64,000 bases of DNA. Origin: Yersinia thracica. Lineage in GTDB: Bacteria; Pseudomonadota; Gammaproteobacteria; Enterobacterales; Enterobacteriaceae. The notes beneath the pieces are model-generated. The model was not told where the DNA came from. It searched no databases and saw only the letters and a program-made list of their open reading frames with translations. Location: contig NZ_CABHXX010000074.1 of NCBI RefSeq assembly GCF_902170565.1, forward strand, positions 62,001 through 126,000, in the 5' to 3' direction. The position numbers were made by a program, and so were the translations under genes. Position 1 is the stretch's first letter, and every line of letters begins with the position of its first letter. Positions 47,012 through 55,589 of this stretch are shown here, one piece after another.

Positions 47012-47950
47012 TTAAACCGGTGTCTTTAGCCCGAAAAATGTTCGGGCCGTCACCACATCATGGGCGATTTGCTGCTTCAGAACATCGAGCGAAGCAAAAC
47101 GCTGTTCGTTGCGCAGTTTCGCGCGGAGCACCACATCAATATGACGCCCATAAAGATCCATAGTTATATCAAGCAGATGAACCTCTAGCTGCTGGCGGAC
47201 ACCAGCAACGGTAGGCCGAGTGCCAATATTGGCAACACCGGGCAATGGCTTTGGACCTAAGCCATATACATCAACCGCATACACTCCTTTTACGGGAGCA
47301 ACTAAACGTTTTAACGGCAAATTCGCCGTGGGGAAACCTATCGTCCGTCCCAGTTCGTCCCCGTGAACTACTCGGCCGGAAATACTGTATGGGTGACCCA
47401 GCAGTGTCTCAGCCAACACCAAATCGTCGTCATGAAGTGCCTGACGAATCGCGGTGCTGCTAATGCGCAGACCACCATCACAAAAGCTGTCTGTGCTGAT
47501 GACATCAAACCCAAACTCAGCCCCCGCTTGTTGTAATAGCTGAAAATCCCCCTGACGCTCTGCGCCAAAGCGGAAATCATCGCCAACAGTTAAAAACTTA
47601 ACACCCAACTTCGCTACCAGCAACTTAGCAACGAAAGCTTGCGCAGTAATAGCTGCAAAACGCGGATCAAATTTAACGCACAATAAATAGTCAACACCGG
47701 TTTCGGCCAGATATCTGGCTTTATCGCGTAAACGCGTCAGTCGAGCCGGTGCTTTATCCGCTGCAAACAATTCCAGTGGTTGCGGTTCAAATATCATCAC
47801 CATAACGGGCAGCCCCAAGCGCTGACCTTCGCGCTTTAACTGCTCCAATAAGGCCTGATGTCCGCGATGGACACCATCAAAGTTACCGATAGTTAGCACG
47901 CAACCATGGTGGCGTGCCCGGATATTATGTATACCGCGAATTAGCTCCAT
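47012..47950 (-). CDS. ribF: bifunctional riboflavin kinase/FAD synthetase
   Basis: RibF makes FMN and then FAD from riboflavin. The 312-residue protein has an N-terminal nucleotidyltransferase domain ([25 protein letters not shown]) and a C-terminal kinase domain ([16 protein letters not shown]). It is first in the ribF-ileS-lspA-fkpB-ispH run and diverges from rpsT. Confidence 0.96.
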   Translation of the reverse strand: MELIRGIHNIRARHHGCVLTIGNFDGVHRGHQALLEQLKREGQRLGLPVMVMIFEPQPLELFAADKAPARLTRLRDKARYLAETGVDYLLCVKFDPRFAAITAQAFVAKLLVAKLGVKFLTVGDDFRFGAERQGDFQLLQQAGAEFGFDVISTDSFCDGGLRISSTAIRQALHDDDLVLAETLLGHPYSISGRVVHGDELGRTIGFPTANLPLKRLVAPVKGVYAVDVYGLGPKPLPGVANIGTRPTVAGVRQQLEVHLLDITMDLYGRHIDVVLRAKLRNEQRFASLDVLKQQIAHDVVTARTFFGLKTPV

Positions 47951-48171
47951 AGCTGGCTCAAAACAGTGGAAATCGCCGGATTATACCTTGTACCGCGGTT
48001 AAGGTTAACCCGCGATTGGTACCTTTAACCGAAAGTCATACCATTTTGCTAAAAATACGCAGGTAAAATCCCTTTTACTCACTTTATCCTGTAGAATACG
48101 CACGCCGTTGAATACAGAAGCAGGCTGAGATTTTTACAAGAACCACCGTCGAATCCCTTCGAGGCAGTGAA

Positions 48172-48207
48172 CTGTGGAATTTTCTTTCGAAAGACTGTAT
48201 TCCACAG
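48172..48207 (+). promoter_or_regulatory. long nested hairpin in the rpsT upstream region
   Basis: CTGTGGAAT (48172-48180) pairs perfectly with ATTCCACAG (48199-48207) and encloses TCTTTCGAAAGA, itself a perfect 12-base palindrome. No T run follows, so it is not a simple terminator. If the distal promoter is used it would be part of the rpsT leader RNA. Confidence 0.5.
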
Positions 48208-48286
48208 CGCGAAGCTGGTAAAATCCCGCTCCATCACAACGTAGCAAGTGCCGCCCGTACAAACGGCGCTTATTTGCACAAATCCA

Positions 48287-48315
48287 TTGACAAACGAAGG
48301 CTAAAAGGGCATATT
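48287..48315 (+). promoter_or_regulatory. proximal rpsT promoter
   Basis: TTGACA at 48287-48292, a 17-base spacer, CATATT at 48310-48315, about 50 bases before the rpsT start. The spacing is ideal for sigma-70. Confidence 0.7.
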
Positions 48316-48363
48316 CCTCGGCCTTTGAATTGTCCTCAATAGAATATATTTGGGAGTTGGACC

Positions 48364-48627
48364 TTGGCTAATATCAAATCAGCTAAGAAACGCGCCGTAC
48401 AGTCTGAGAAACGCCGCAAGCATAACGCTAGCCGTCGCTCAATGGTGCGTACCTTCATTAAGAAGGTGTATGCGGCAATCGCAGCTGGCGATAAAGACGC
48501 AGCGCAAAAAGCATTTAATGAGATGCAACCAATCGTGGATCGTCAGTCCTGTAAAGGTCTGATCCACAAAAACAAAGCAGCGCGCCATAAGTCAAACTTA
48601 GTAGCGCAAATCAACGCAATGCAGTAA
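48364..48627 (+). CDS. rpsT: 30S ribosomal protein S20
   Basis: The 87-residue, strongly basic protein ([25 protein letters not shown]) binds 16S rRNA early in 30S assembly. It starts with TTG at 48364 behind GGGAG, as in E. coli, where the weak start takes part in autogenous control. The length is exactly that of E. coli S20. Confidence 0.97.
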
Positions 48628-48656
48628 TTGCATTATGTTGGCTGCTTCGTAAAAAG

Positions 48657-48678
48657 ACCGGCCTAGGCCGGTTTTTTT
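48657..48678 (+). terminator. rpsT terminator
   Basis: ACCGGCC-TA-GGCCGGT followed by seven T residues, 29 bases beyond the rpsT stop. Confidence 0.93.
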
Positions 48679-48771
48679 ATATCTAAAATTTGGCTAACTC
48701 ATCAAATCGCAAAGCTAATGCCGGTCATGAATAGCTGATAGCTATGCCATTTACTATTCGAATCAATCTGT

Positions 48772-49671
48772 TTAACCGCTAAAAAGTGCGGAAAAATCTT
48801 TGTTACATACCCGCTGTACCGCTGGATGTTGGATCATCCGCTCGGCAAAAATAACGTAATACTCTTCCTGTACATTATCTAAACGGCCAATTTCTACAAT
48901 TTCGTCATCTTTGGCATAGGTATCCGCAGCGTACAGAGTTGGCGCAACAAAAATAGCATTGTTATAGATAGCAAAAGCTTTCATCAACGCCGCGTCATCA
49001 AATTCCCCCAGGATTTCCACCTGTAGGCCTTTGCTGTTAATCCAGTTTAATAATTTACGCCCCAACATTGAACGGCGACCGGGTACCAACAAACGTTTTT
49101 GCTGCAAACAAGCCGGGAAAGGTAAATCTGGAATGGGCTGGCGACAATAAAAACTCACGCTACATTCGCCAAGCTTTACCGAAAATAGCCCTTCTTGCTG
49201 ACTGGAATCCACCGGGCAATCAGACAGAATCATGTCCAACTTATGCTGACTTAACTGCTCCAGCAGCATTTCATGGGTCGATTCAAAACAGCGTAAATGA
49301 ATTTTTTCATGGTCCACCACGGCAGTTTCCAGCACTTGGCTAACTAAGCGCTTAGATAAGGCATCAGCAACGCCAACATCAAATAACAAGTTAGATTCTT
49401 TACGATAGTTAACGATATCAAGCATTTCATGGCTGAGCATGAACATCTTATCGGCATAGCGAAAGACTAGTTGCCCCAATTCTGATGGCACCAACCCCCG
49501 TCCCTGGCGCTTAAACAATTTACCACCCAGACGTTCTTCCAATGCTTTAATTTGCCCGGTAATCGTTTGTGGCGTCAAAAACAAAGCCTCAGCCGCGCCC
49601 ACGACGGAGCCTTCCTTGCAGACCTGCCAAAAATAATAAAGATGATTGAAATTGATGTGCGACATTCGCAT
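48772..49671 (-). CDS. nhaR: LysR-family activator of nhaA
   Basis: The 299-residue LysR regulator has an N-terminal winged helix ([45 protein letters not shown]). It activates nhaA in response to Na+ and in E. coli also pgaABCD. The product is nearly identical to E. coli NhaR along its length. The first ATG (49671) has AAGGAG at eight bases. It lies downstream of nhaA on the same strand, as in E. coli. Confidence 0.95.
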   Translation of the reverse strand: MRMSHINFNHLYYFWQVCKEGSVVGAAEALFLTPQTITGQIKALEERLGGKLFKRQGRGLVPSELGQLVFRYADKMFMLSHEMLDIVNYRKESNLLFDVGVADALSKRLVSQVLETAVVDHEKIHLRCFESTHEMLLEQLSQHKLDMILSDCPVDSSQQEGLFSVKLGECSVSFYCRQPIPDLPFPACLQQKRLLVPGRRSMLGRKLLNWINSKGLQVEILGEFDDAALMKAFAIYNNAIFVAPTLYAADTYAKDDEIVEIGRLDNVQEEYYVIFAERMIQHPAVQRVCNKDFSALFSG

Positions 49672-49841
49672 GTTGTTATCTCCTTAACATATCGGCGAGC
49701 TATAAATCTATGTAGACAGCCCCATGCACGACTAAACATTCCCTGTACTGAGACTTCACAAAGGGTAAACCTGGAAATCCATCAGGTAGAACGCCAGTAC
49801 CTTGACGAGCAGTACTGGCCATTCAAATATTAATCAATGAG

Positions 49842-51011
49842 TTATTTTTTCTTTGCTGGCAATGCCAGGCGCAACAAGCTATAACCCACAATGGCTGCGG
49901 TGGTGGAGCCTAGTAATATGCCCAACTTAGAATAGGTAAGCAAAGCGACATCGGCACCATCGAATGCCAGCGATGCAATAAATATCGACATAGTAAAACC
50001 GATACCGCATAACACTGACACCGCAAAAATTTGCTTAAAGTTAATGGCATCCGGCAGTTTAGCAATCCCTAACTTAACCGCGAGCCAACTAAAGAGAAAA
50101 ATCCCCAGCGGTTTACCAATAAACAGACCGCTCGCAATCCCCAAAGGCAATAGTGACGTCAATCCAGCGAGTGAAACGCCTTGCAACGAAACTCCTGCAT
50201 TGGCAAAAGCAAATAACGGCAGAATCAAATAGGCAACCCACGGGTGCAAACCATGTTCCAGTGATTCCGAAGGCGAGCGCTTATCTTTGGTGTGCAGCGG
50301 GATCATAAAGCCGACAATCACACCGGCTAAGGTCGCGTGTACTCCAGATTTAAGAATGCAGACCCACAGAACCAATCCGACCAACAGATAGGCGGATGTT
50401 TTCCCCACCCCACGCCAGTTCATATAGCCCAGCAAAGCAATAGCGGCGGCGGCAATCCCTAAAGCTTGCAGCGAAACCTCATGGGTATAGAACAATGCAA
50501 TAATAATGATGACGCCCAGGTCATCAATAATGGCCAATGCCAGTAAAAAGACTTTTAGGCTGGTTGGAACCCGATTCCCCAGTAATGCCATCACACCTAA
50601 TGCAAAAGCAATATCGGTTGCTGCTGGAATGGCCCAACCTTGGCGAGTGACTTCATCAGCCCCATTAAACAGTAGGTAAATCAAGGCCGGGGCGAGCATA
50701 CCGCCCAAAGCAGCAATCGCCGGAAAAACAGCTTTATCGCGCCCCGCCAGTGAGCCTTCCATCAGCTCCCGTTTAACTTCCAAGCCGACAACCAAGAAGA
50801 ATATGGCCATTAAGCCATCATTAATCCACAACAGCAGCGGTTTGCTGATATCCAGTGACGCAATTTTTACCGATACCGGGACATCTAAAAATGATTGATA
50901 AGCCCCTTGGAGTGGGCCGTTAGCCATAAATAAAGCGACGATAGCGGCAAAAATTAAAATCAGACCGCCTGCGGCCTCTTGGCGTAAAAATTGACGAATA
51001 ATGTTTGTCAC
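49842..51011 (-). CDS. nhaA: Na+/H+ antiporter NhaA
   Basis: A 389-residue, twelve-helix antiporter exchanging two protons for one Na+ at the inner membrane. The paired ion-binding aspartates are in [12 protein letters not shown], and the discontinuous-helix segments ([25 protein letters not shown]) are present. It starts with GTG at 51011, behind AAGGAG, as in E. coli. It protects against salt and alkaline stress. Confidence 0.96.
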   Translation of the reverse strand: MTNIIRQFLRQEAAGGLILIFAAIVALFMANGPLQGAYQSFLDVPVSVKIASLDISKPLLLWINDGLMAIFFLVVGLEVKRELMEGSLAGRDKAVFPAIAALGGMLAPALIYLLFNGADEVTRQGWAIPAATDIAFALGVMALLGNRVPTSLKVFLLALAIIDDLGVIIIIALFYTHEVSLQALGIAAAAIALLGYMNWRGVGKTSAYLLVGLVLWVCILKSGVHATLAGVIVGFMIPLHTKDKRSPSESLEHGLHPWVAYLILPLFAFANAGVSLQGVSLAGLTSLLPLGIASGLFIGKPLGIFLFSWLAVKLGIAKLPDAINFKQIFAVSVLCGIGFTMSIFIASLAFDGADVALLTYSKLGILLGSTTAAIVGYSLLRLALPAKKK

Positions 51012-51175
51012 AATGAATAGCTCCTTACATCAGACAATGAGCTGCTGCTCGACAAATCAATTCATGAATTTTAGGATAACCCTTAACTCGAAAAAAGTCG
51101 TTTTTATGGCAGGTAATACTCGTAAAAACCGATCAATTAAACATATGCATCACATATTTCTACACCAAATGATGA

Positions 51176-51207
51176 AAAAAAATCCCCGATATTTATCGAG
51201 GATTTTT
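51176..51207 (-). terminator. dnaJ terminator
   Basis: AAAAATCCCCGATA paired with TATCGAGGATTTTT around a short loop; on the minus strand the only imperfection is a U-G pair and T residues follow. It ends the dnaKJ transcript ahead of nhaA. Confidence 0.85.
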
Positions 51208-51247
51208 AATTTTCATTTTTATTAGCAGGTTAACTGCTAAGACATGA

Positions 51248-52381
51248 TTAGCGGGTTAAGTCATCAAAGAATTTCTTAACACCGTCTAAGAAGCTTTTAG
51301 AGCGAGGGCTGTTTTTCTCACCCGCAGCGCCAACAAAACTTTCTTCCAGTTCGCGCAGTAATTGTTTCTGTTTTTCACTGAGGTGGACTGGAGTCTCAAC
51401 CACAACGCGGCAGAGCAAGTCGCCTTGGCTACCACCACGAACAGATTTTACCCCTTTCCCGCGCATACGGAACAGTTTGCCGGTTTGCGTTTCCGCAGGT
51501 ACTTTCAGCTTAACGCGGCCATCCAACGTCGGGACTTCAATCTCGCCGCCTAAGGCCGCCATTGCGAAGTTAATCGGCACTTCACAATATAGATTATTGC
51601 CTTCACGTTCGAAGATTGGATGCGCTTTAACCTGCACCTGAACGTATAAATCGCCCGCTGGTGCGCCGTGTTCGCCGGCTTCGCCTTCACCACTTAAGCG
51701 AATGCGGTCACCGGTATCAACGCCCGCCGGAATTTTAACCGACAGTGTTTTTGATTTCTCAACGCGACCATGTCCATGACATTTGTTGCACGGATCTTTA
51801 ATGATTTGGCCGCTGCCATGACAAGTCGGACACGCCTGCTGCACGGTGAAGAAACCTTGGCGCATATGCACCTGACCGGCACCACGGCAAGTCGAGCAAG
51901 TCACCGGTGAGCTGCCCGGTTTAGCACCGCTACCATGGCAGACATCACATTCATTTAGTGTTGGGATGCGGATTTCTTTGGTTACACCGCGCACCGCTTC
52001 TTCCAGTGTCAGATCCATGTTGTAGCGCAAATCTGAACCACGGGAAGCCCGCTGACGACGGCCGCCGCCGAAGATATCACCGAAAACATCACCAAAAATA
52101 TCACTAAAATCAGCACCGCCACCACCACCAAAACCACCGCCGCCCATGCCACCTTGTTCAAAGGCTGCATGACCATACTGATCATATGCTGCGCGCTTTT
52201 GTGGGTCGGTCAAAATTTCATAGGCTTCTTTAACTTCTTTGAAATTCTCGCCGGTATCGTTTTCATCCTGATTACGGTCCGGATGATACTTTACTGCCAG
52301 GCGTTTATAGGCCTTTTTGATTTCACGTTCATCAGCGCCCTTTGTGACGCCTAAAACCTCGTAATAATCTCTCTTCGCCAT
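51248..52381 (-). CDS. dnaJ: Hsp40 co-chaperone DnaJ
   Basis: The 377-residue protein has the J-domain (1-70) with KYHPDRN, a Gly/Phe-rich stretch, a zinc domain with four CxxCxGxG motifs ([32 protein letters not shown]) and the C-terminal substrate domains. It delivers unfolded proteins to DnaK and stimulates its ATPase. The ATG at 52381 gives the MAKRDYYE start; an open extension upstream has no support. It follows dnaK by 111 bases, in the same operon. Confidence 0.97.
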   Translation of the reverse strand: MAKRDYYEVLGVTKGADEREIKKAYKRLAVKYHPDRNQDENDTGENFKEVKEAYEILTDPQKRAAYDQYGHAAFEQGGMGGGGFGGGGGADFSDIFGDVFGDIFGGGRRQRASRGSDLRYNMDLTLEEAVRGVTKEIRIPTLNECDVCHGSGAKPGSSPVTCSTCRGAGQVHMRQGFFTVQQACPTCHGSGQIIKDPCNKCHGHGRVEKSKTLSVKIPAGVDTGDRIRLSGEGEAGEHGAPAGDLYVQVQVKAHPIFEREGNNLYCEVPINFAMAALGGEIEVPTLDGRVKLKVPAETQTGKLFRMRGKGVKSVRGGSQGDLLCRVVVETPVHLSEKQKQLLRELEESFVGAAGEKNSPRSKSFLDGVKKFFDDLTR

Positions 52382-52409
52382 TCTTTTTTTTCCTACCCTT
52401 AACATGCGT

Positions 52410-52441
52410 GCACGGGCGTAGAGTTTCCTCGACGCCCGTGC
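52410..52441 (-). other. dnaK-dnaJ intergenic stem-loop
   Basis: GCACGGGCGT and ACGCCCGTGC pair over ten bases around a 12-base loop. It lies between dnaK and dnaJ, lacks a proper T run, and so probably affects mRNA stability or partial termination, setting the dnaK:dnaJ ratio. Confidence 0.65.
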
Positions 52442-52492
52442 TGGTTCCCAGCAACAGTAAGGCCTACTGTTGCAGTGCCCGCTTAAGGGCTA

Positions 52493-54403
52493 TTATTTTT
52501 TGTCTTTTACTTCTTCGAATTCGGCGTCTACGACGTCGTCTTCTTTCTTAGCACTGGTATCACCAGCATCACCGCCTGCGGCTGCTTGCTGCTGCTGAGC
52601 CATTTCCAGTAATTTACCAGAAACTTGCACCAGAGCCTGAGTTTTGGCTTCGATCTCAGCTTTATCTTCGCTTTTCAACGCTGCTTCCAGCGCTTTCACT
52701 GCATCTTCGATGGCGGTTTTGTCTTCTGCTGGCAGTTTGTCACCGGCTTCTTCCAACTGTTTACGAGTACCGTGAATCAGGTGGTCGGCTTGGTTACGCG
52801 TCTGTACCAGCTCTTCAAACTTACGGTCTGCTTCAGCGTTAGCCTCAGCATCGCGAACCATTTTCTGGATTTCTTCCTCGTTCAAACCAGAAGATGCCTT
52901 GATGGTAATCTTCTGCTCACGACCGGTATTTTTGTCTTTAGCAGACACATGCAAAATACCGTCGGCGTCGATATCGAAGGTCACTTCGATTTGTGCCATG
53001 CCGCGAGGTGCCGCCTGGATACCATCCAGATTGAACTGACCCAGAGATTTGTTATCCTGAGCACGTTTACGCTCACCCTGAAGCACATGGATGGTTACCG
53101 CAGACTGATTATCTTCCGCAGTAGAGAACACCTGGCTGTGCTTAGTTGGGATAGTGGTGTTTTTGGTGATAAGCGGAGTCATCACACCACCCATGGTTTC
53201 AATACCCAGTGACAGTGGAGTCACGTCCAACAACAGAACGTCTTTCACTTCACCAGACAGAACCCCCCCCTGCACTGCCGCACCAATAGCTACAGCTTCA
53301 TCTGGGTTAACGTCTTTACGTGGTTCTTTACCGAAGAAATCAGCCACTTTTTTCTGAACCATTGGCATACGAGTCTGACCACCGACCAAGATAACATCCT
53401 GGATATCGGAAACAGACAAGCCAGCATCCTGCAGAGCCACTTTCAGTGGTTCAATAGAACGGTTTACCAAATCTTCTACCAGTGACTCCAATTTAGCGCG
53501 GGTCACTTTGATGTTCATGTGTTTTGGACCGCTGCCATCAGCCGTAATGTACGGCAGGTTAACGTCGGTCTGTTGAGCTGAAGACAGCTCGATTTTTGCT
53601 TTTTCAGCAGCTTCTTTCAGGCGCTGCATTGCCAGAGGATCGGTACGCAGATCCATACCCTGGTCTTTCTTGAATTCATCAACCAGATAGTTGATCAGGC
53701 GGCTATCGAAGTCTTCACCCCCCAGGTGGGTATCACCGTTGGTTGCCAGAACTTCAAAGGTTTTTTCGCCGTCGACTTCATCGATTTCGATAATTGAGAT
53801 ATCGAAAGTACCACCACCGAGGTCATAAACCGCGATAGTACGGTTACCGACTTCTTTGTCCAAACCATAAGCCAATGCAGCAGCGGTTGGTTCGTTGATG
53901 ATACGTTTTACTTCCAGACCTGCGATACGGCCAGCATCTTTAGTTGCCTGACGCTGAGCGTCGTTAAAGTATGCAGGTACAGTGATAACCGCTTCAGTAA
54001 CTGGTTCACCCAGAAAATCTTCAGCTGTTTTCTTCATTTTCTTCAGCACTTCAGCAGAAATCTGCGGCGGTGCAACTCTCTGGCCTTTTACTTCAACCCA
54101 CGCATCACCATTGTCAGCTGCCACGATTTTGTACGGCATGATGTCTTTATCACGCTGTGCTTCTTCGTCCTGGAAACGACGGCCAATCAAACGTTTGATC
54201 GCAAACAGTGTATTTTGCGGGTTAGTAATAGCCTGACGTTTAGCCGGTTGACCAACCAGAATCTCACCATCTTGGGTATAAGCAATAATAGAAGGCGTGG
54301 TGCGGTCGCCTTCGCTGTTCTCCAGCACACGAGCTTTAGTACCATCCATAATTGCTACACAAGAGTTGGTAGTACCCAAGTCGATACCAATAATTTTACC
54401 CAT
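52493..54403 (-). CDS. dnaK: Hsp70 chaperone DnaK
   Basis: The 636-residue Hsp70 starts [20 protein letters not shown], has the ATPase signatures ([10 protein letters not shown]-type [13 protein letters not shown] and [14 protein letters not shown]), a linker [14 protein letters not shown], and a helical lid ending in EEVKDKK. With DnaJ and GrpE it folds proteins and controls sigma-32. Two heat-shock-type promoters lie upstream. Confidence 0.98.
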   Translation of the reverse strand: MGKIIGIDLGTTNSCVAIMDGTKARVLENSEGDRTTPSIIAYTQDGEILVGQPAKRQAITNPQNTLFAIKRLIGRRFQDEEAQRDKDIMPYKIVAADNGDAWVEVKGQRVAPPQISAEVLKKMKKTAEDFLGEPVTEAVITVPAYFNDAQRQATKDAGRIAGLEVKRIINEPTAAALAYGLDKEVGNRTIAVYDLGGGTFDISIIEIDEVDGEKTFEVLATNGDTHLGGEDFDSRLINYLVDEFKKDQGMDLRTDPLAMQRLKEAAEKAKIELSSAQQTDVNLPYITADGSGPKHMNIKVTRAKLESLVEDLVNRSIEPLKVALQDAGLSVSDIQDVILVGGQTRMPMVQKKVADFFGKEPRKDVNPDEAVAIGAAVQGGVLSGEVKDVLLLDVTPLSLGIETMGGVMTPLITKNTTIPTKHSQVFSTAEDNQSAVTIHVLQGERKRAQDNKSLGQFNLDGIQAAPRGMAQIEVTFDIDADGILHVSAKDKNTGREQKITIKASSGLNEEEIQKMVRDAEANAEADRKFEELVQTRNQADHLIHGTRKQLEEAGDKLPAEDKTAIEDAVKALEAALKSEDKAEIEAKTQALVQVSGKLLEMAQQQQAAAGGDAGDTSAKKEDDVVDAEFEEVKDKK

Positions 54404-54450
54404 CTAAAACGCCTCCACTAAAAAGTCATATTCGGTCAAGTTACTAATCT

Positions 54451-54478
54451 ATATGTGGGCGAATTGTTTATTTTCAAC
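54451..54478 (-). promoter_or_regulatory. second, weaker sigma-32-like promoter of dnaK
   Basis: On the minus strand GTTGAAA (54472-54478) is followed after about 13 bases by CCCACATAT (54451-54459), a fair match to CTTGAAA-N13-15-CCCCATNT. It lies about 50 bases before the dnaK start. Confidence 0.55.
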
Positions 54479-54571
54479 TGCCCGTATTTTCATAATCAAT
54501 GCTTTCATACCCAGCATTCTGCTGATGTATGTCTCCATTGATATAGTAATTAGTCCCTGCGGTTGGAAATA

Positions 54572-54599
54572 AGATGGGGTCACGAAACGTAGCATCAAG
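54572..54599 (-). promoter_or_regulatory. main sigma-32 heat-shock promoter of dnaKJ
   Basis: On the minus strand CTTGATG, 13 bases, then CCCCATCT: an excellent match to the heat-shock consensus and to E. coli dnaK P1. The start of dnaK is about 170 bases downstream. Confidence 0.85.
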
Positions 54600-54777
54600 G
54601 GGGGAGATGAAAAAAAATTACTTTTTATTACCCTCAAGATCATTGTTTCCAACCGCGCGGATCATTATGATGCCGCGCGCACTGAGGGATATCGACGACT
54701 TTTTGGTCATTCAGGCGATTTATACTTATTCGGATAATTATCCATTTTTTTAGCATTCTGTTACTTGCAGAGGACTT
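54600..54777. other. divergent dnaK/satP region
   Basis: About 180 bases between the dnaK heat-shock promoter and satP. It should hold the satP promoter; no gene or strong motif is seen. Confidence 0.4.
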
Positions 54778-55371
54778 ATGAACACCACCAAGTTGGCGAA
54801 TCCTGGCCCATTAGGCCTGATGGGTTTTGGGATGACTACCGTCTTGCTTAACCTGCACAACGCAGGCTTCTTCCCCCTAACCTCTGTTATTTTGAGTATG
54901 GGGATTTTTTATGGCGGTTTGGCACAAATTCTGGCAGGCATGCTGGAGTATAAGAAAGGCAATACTTTTGCTGCAACCGCATTTACCTCATATGGTGCAT
55001 TTTGGCTGAGCCTGGTCGGTTTGCTGATGCTACCCAAAATGGGTCTGGCAGAAGCCACTGACGCACAGTTCCTCGGCGTTTATTTAGGCTTATGGGGTAT
55101 ATTCACACTGTTTATGTTCTTCGGTACCTTGCCAGCTAATCGCGCTTTACAGTTTGTTTTCGGTAGCCTGACGCTATTGTTTGCTCTGTTGGCGGTCGGT
55201 AACTTCACCGGCAACCATTCGCTGCTGGTTTTCGCCGGCTTCGAAGGCATTATCTGCGGTGCCAGCGCCATTTACCTGGCAATGGCCGAAGTCTTGAACG
55301 AACAATATGGTCGTACGGTTCTACCCATTGGTGAACCAAACCAGACGTTGCACGTGCAATCTGTAGCTTAA
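54778..55371 (+). CDS. satP: acetate/succinate-proton symporter SatP
   Basis: A 197-residue, six-helix protein of the GPR1/FUN34/YaaH family. The family signature [23 protein letters not shown] opens the protein, and [23 protein letters not shown] and the C-terminal [17 protein letters not shown] match E. coli SatP (YaaH). It takes up acetate and succinate. It stands alone beside dnaK and ends at a 22-base palindromic hairpin. Confidence 0.95.
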   Translation: MNTTKLANPGPLGLMGFGMTTVLLNLHNAGFFPLTSVILSMGIFYGGLAQILAGMLEYKKGNTFAATAFTSYGAFWLSLVGLLMLPKMGLAEATDAQFLGVYLGLWGIFTLFMFFGTLPANRALQFVFGSLTLLFALLAVGNFTGNHSLLVFAGFEGIICGASAIYLAMAEVLNEQYGRTVLPIGEPNQTLHVQSVA

Positions 55372-55403
55372 TTACAGTTTACTGAAGAAGTTTATATTTA
55401 ATG

Positions 55404-55429
55404 ACACCCTGAATATTCAGGGTGTTTAT
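55404..55429. terminator. hairpin after satP
   Basis: ACACCCTGAATATTCAGGGTGT is a perfect 22-base palindrome, 32 bases past the satP stop, followed by only a short T run. Confidence 0.65.
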
Positions 55430-55589
55430 ATGCCTATATATTACGCCTAAAAAATAAGTCACCTTATTAAAAATAACACGATAAAATAATAAAACAGAAC
55501 AATAAAAATAAATAATGTGAAGGGGAAATACATCATATAACATCGAAAACCTATCGATAACGTAGCATATTTAAATTAAAGGTTTGCCT

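Larger units (their letters stand above)
47951..48363. other. divergent ribF/rpsT control region
   Basis: About 410 bases with promoters for both directions. The proximal rpsT promoter and a large hairpin are listed separately. A TAGAAT at 48092-48097 could be the -10 of a more distal rpsT promoter, but its -35 is weak. No conserved gene is seen. Confidence 0.5.

Noticed and set aside
52410-52441. Hairpin between dnaK and dnaJ as a full terminator
   Set aside because: No T run follows on the minus strand, and dnaJ has no separate strong promoter in the gap.
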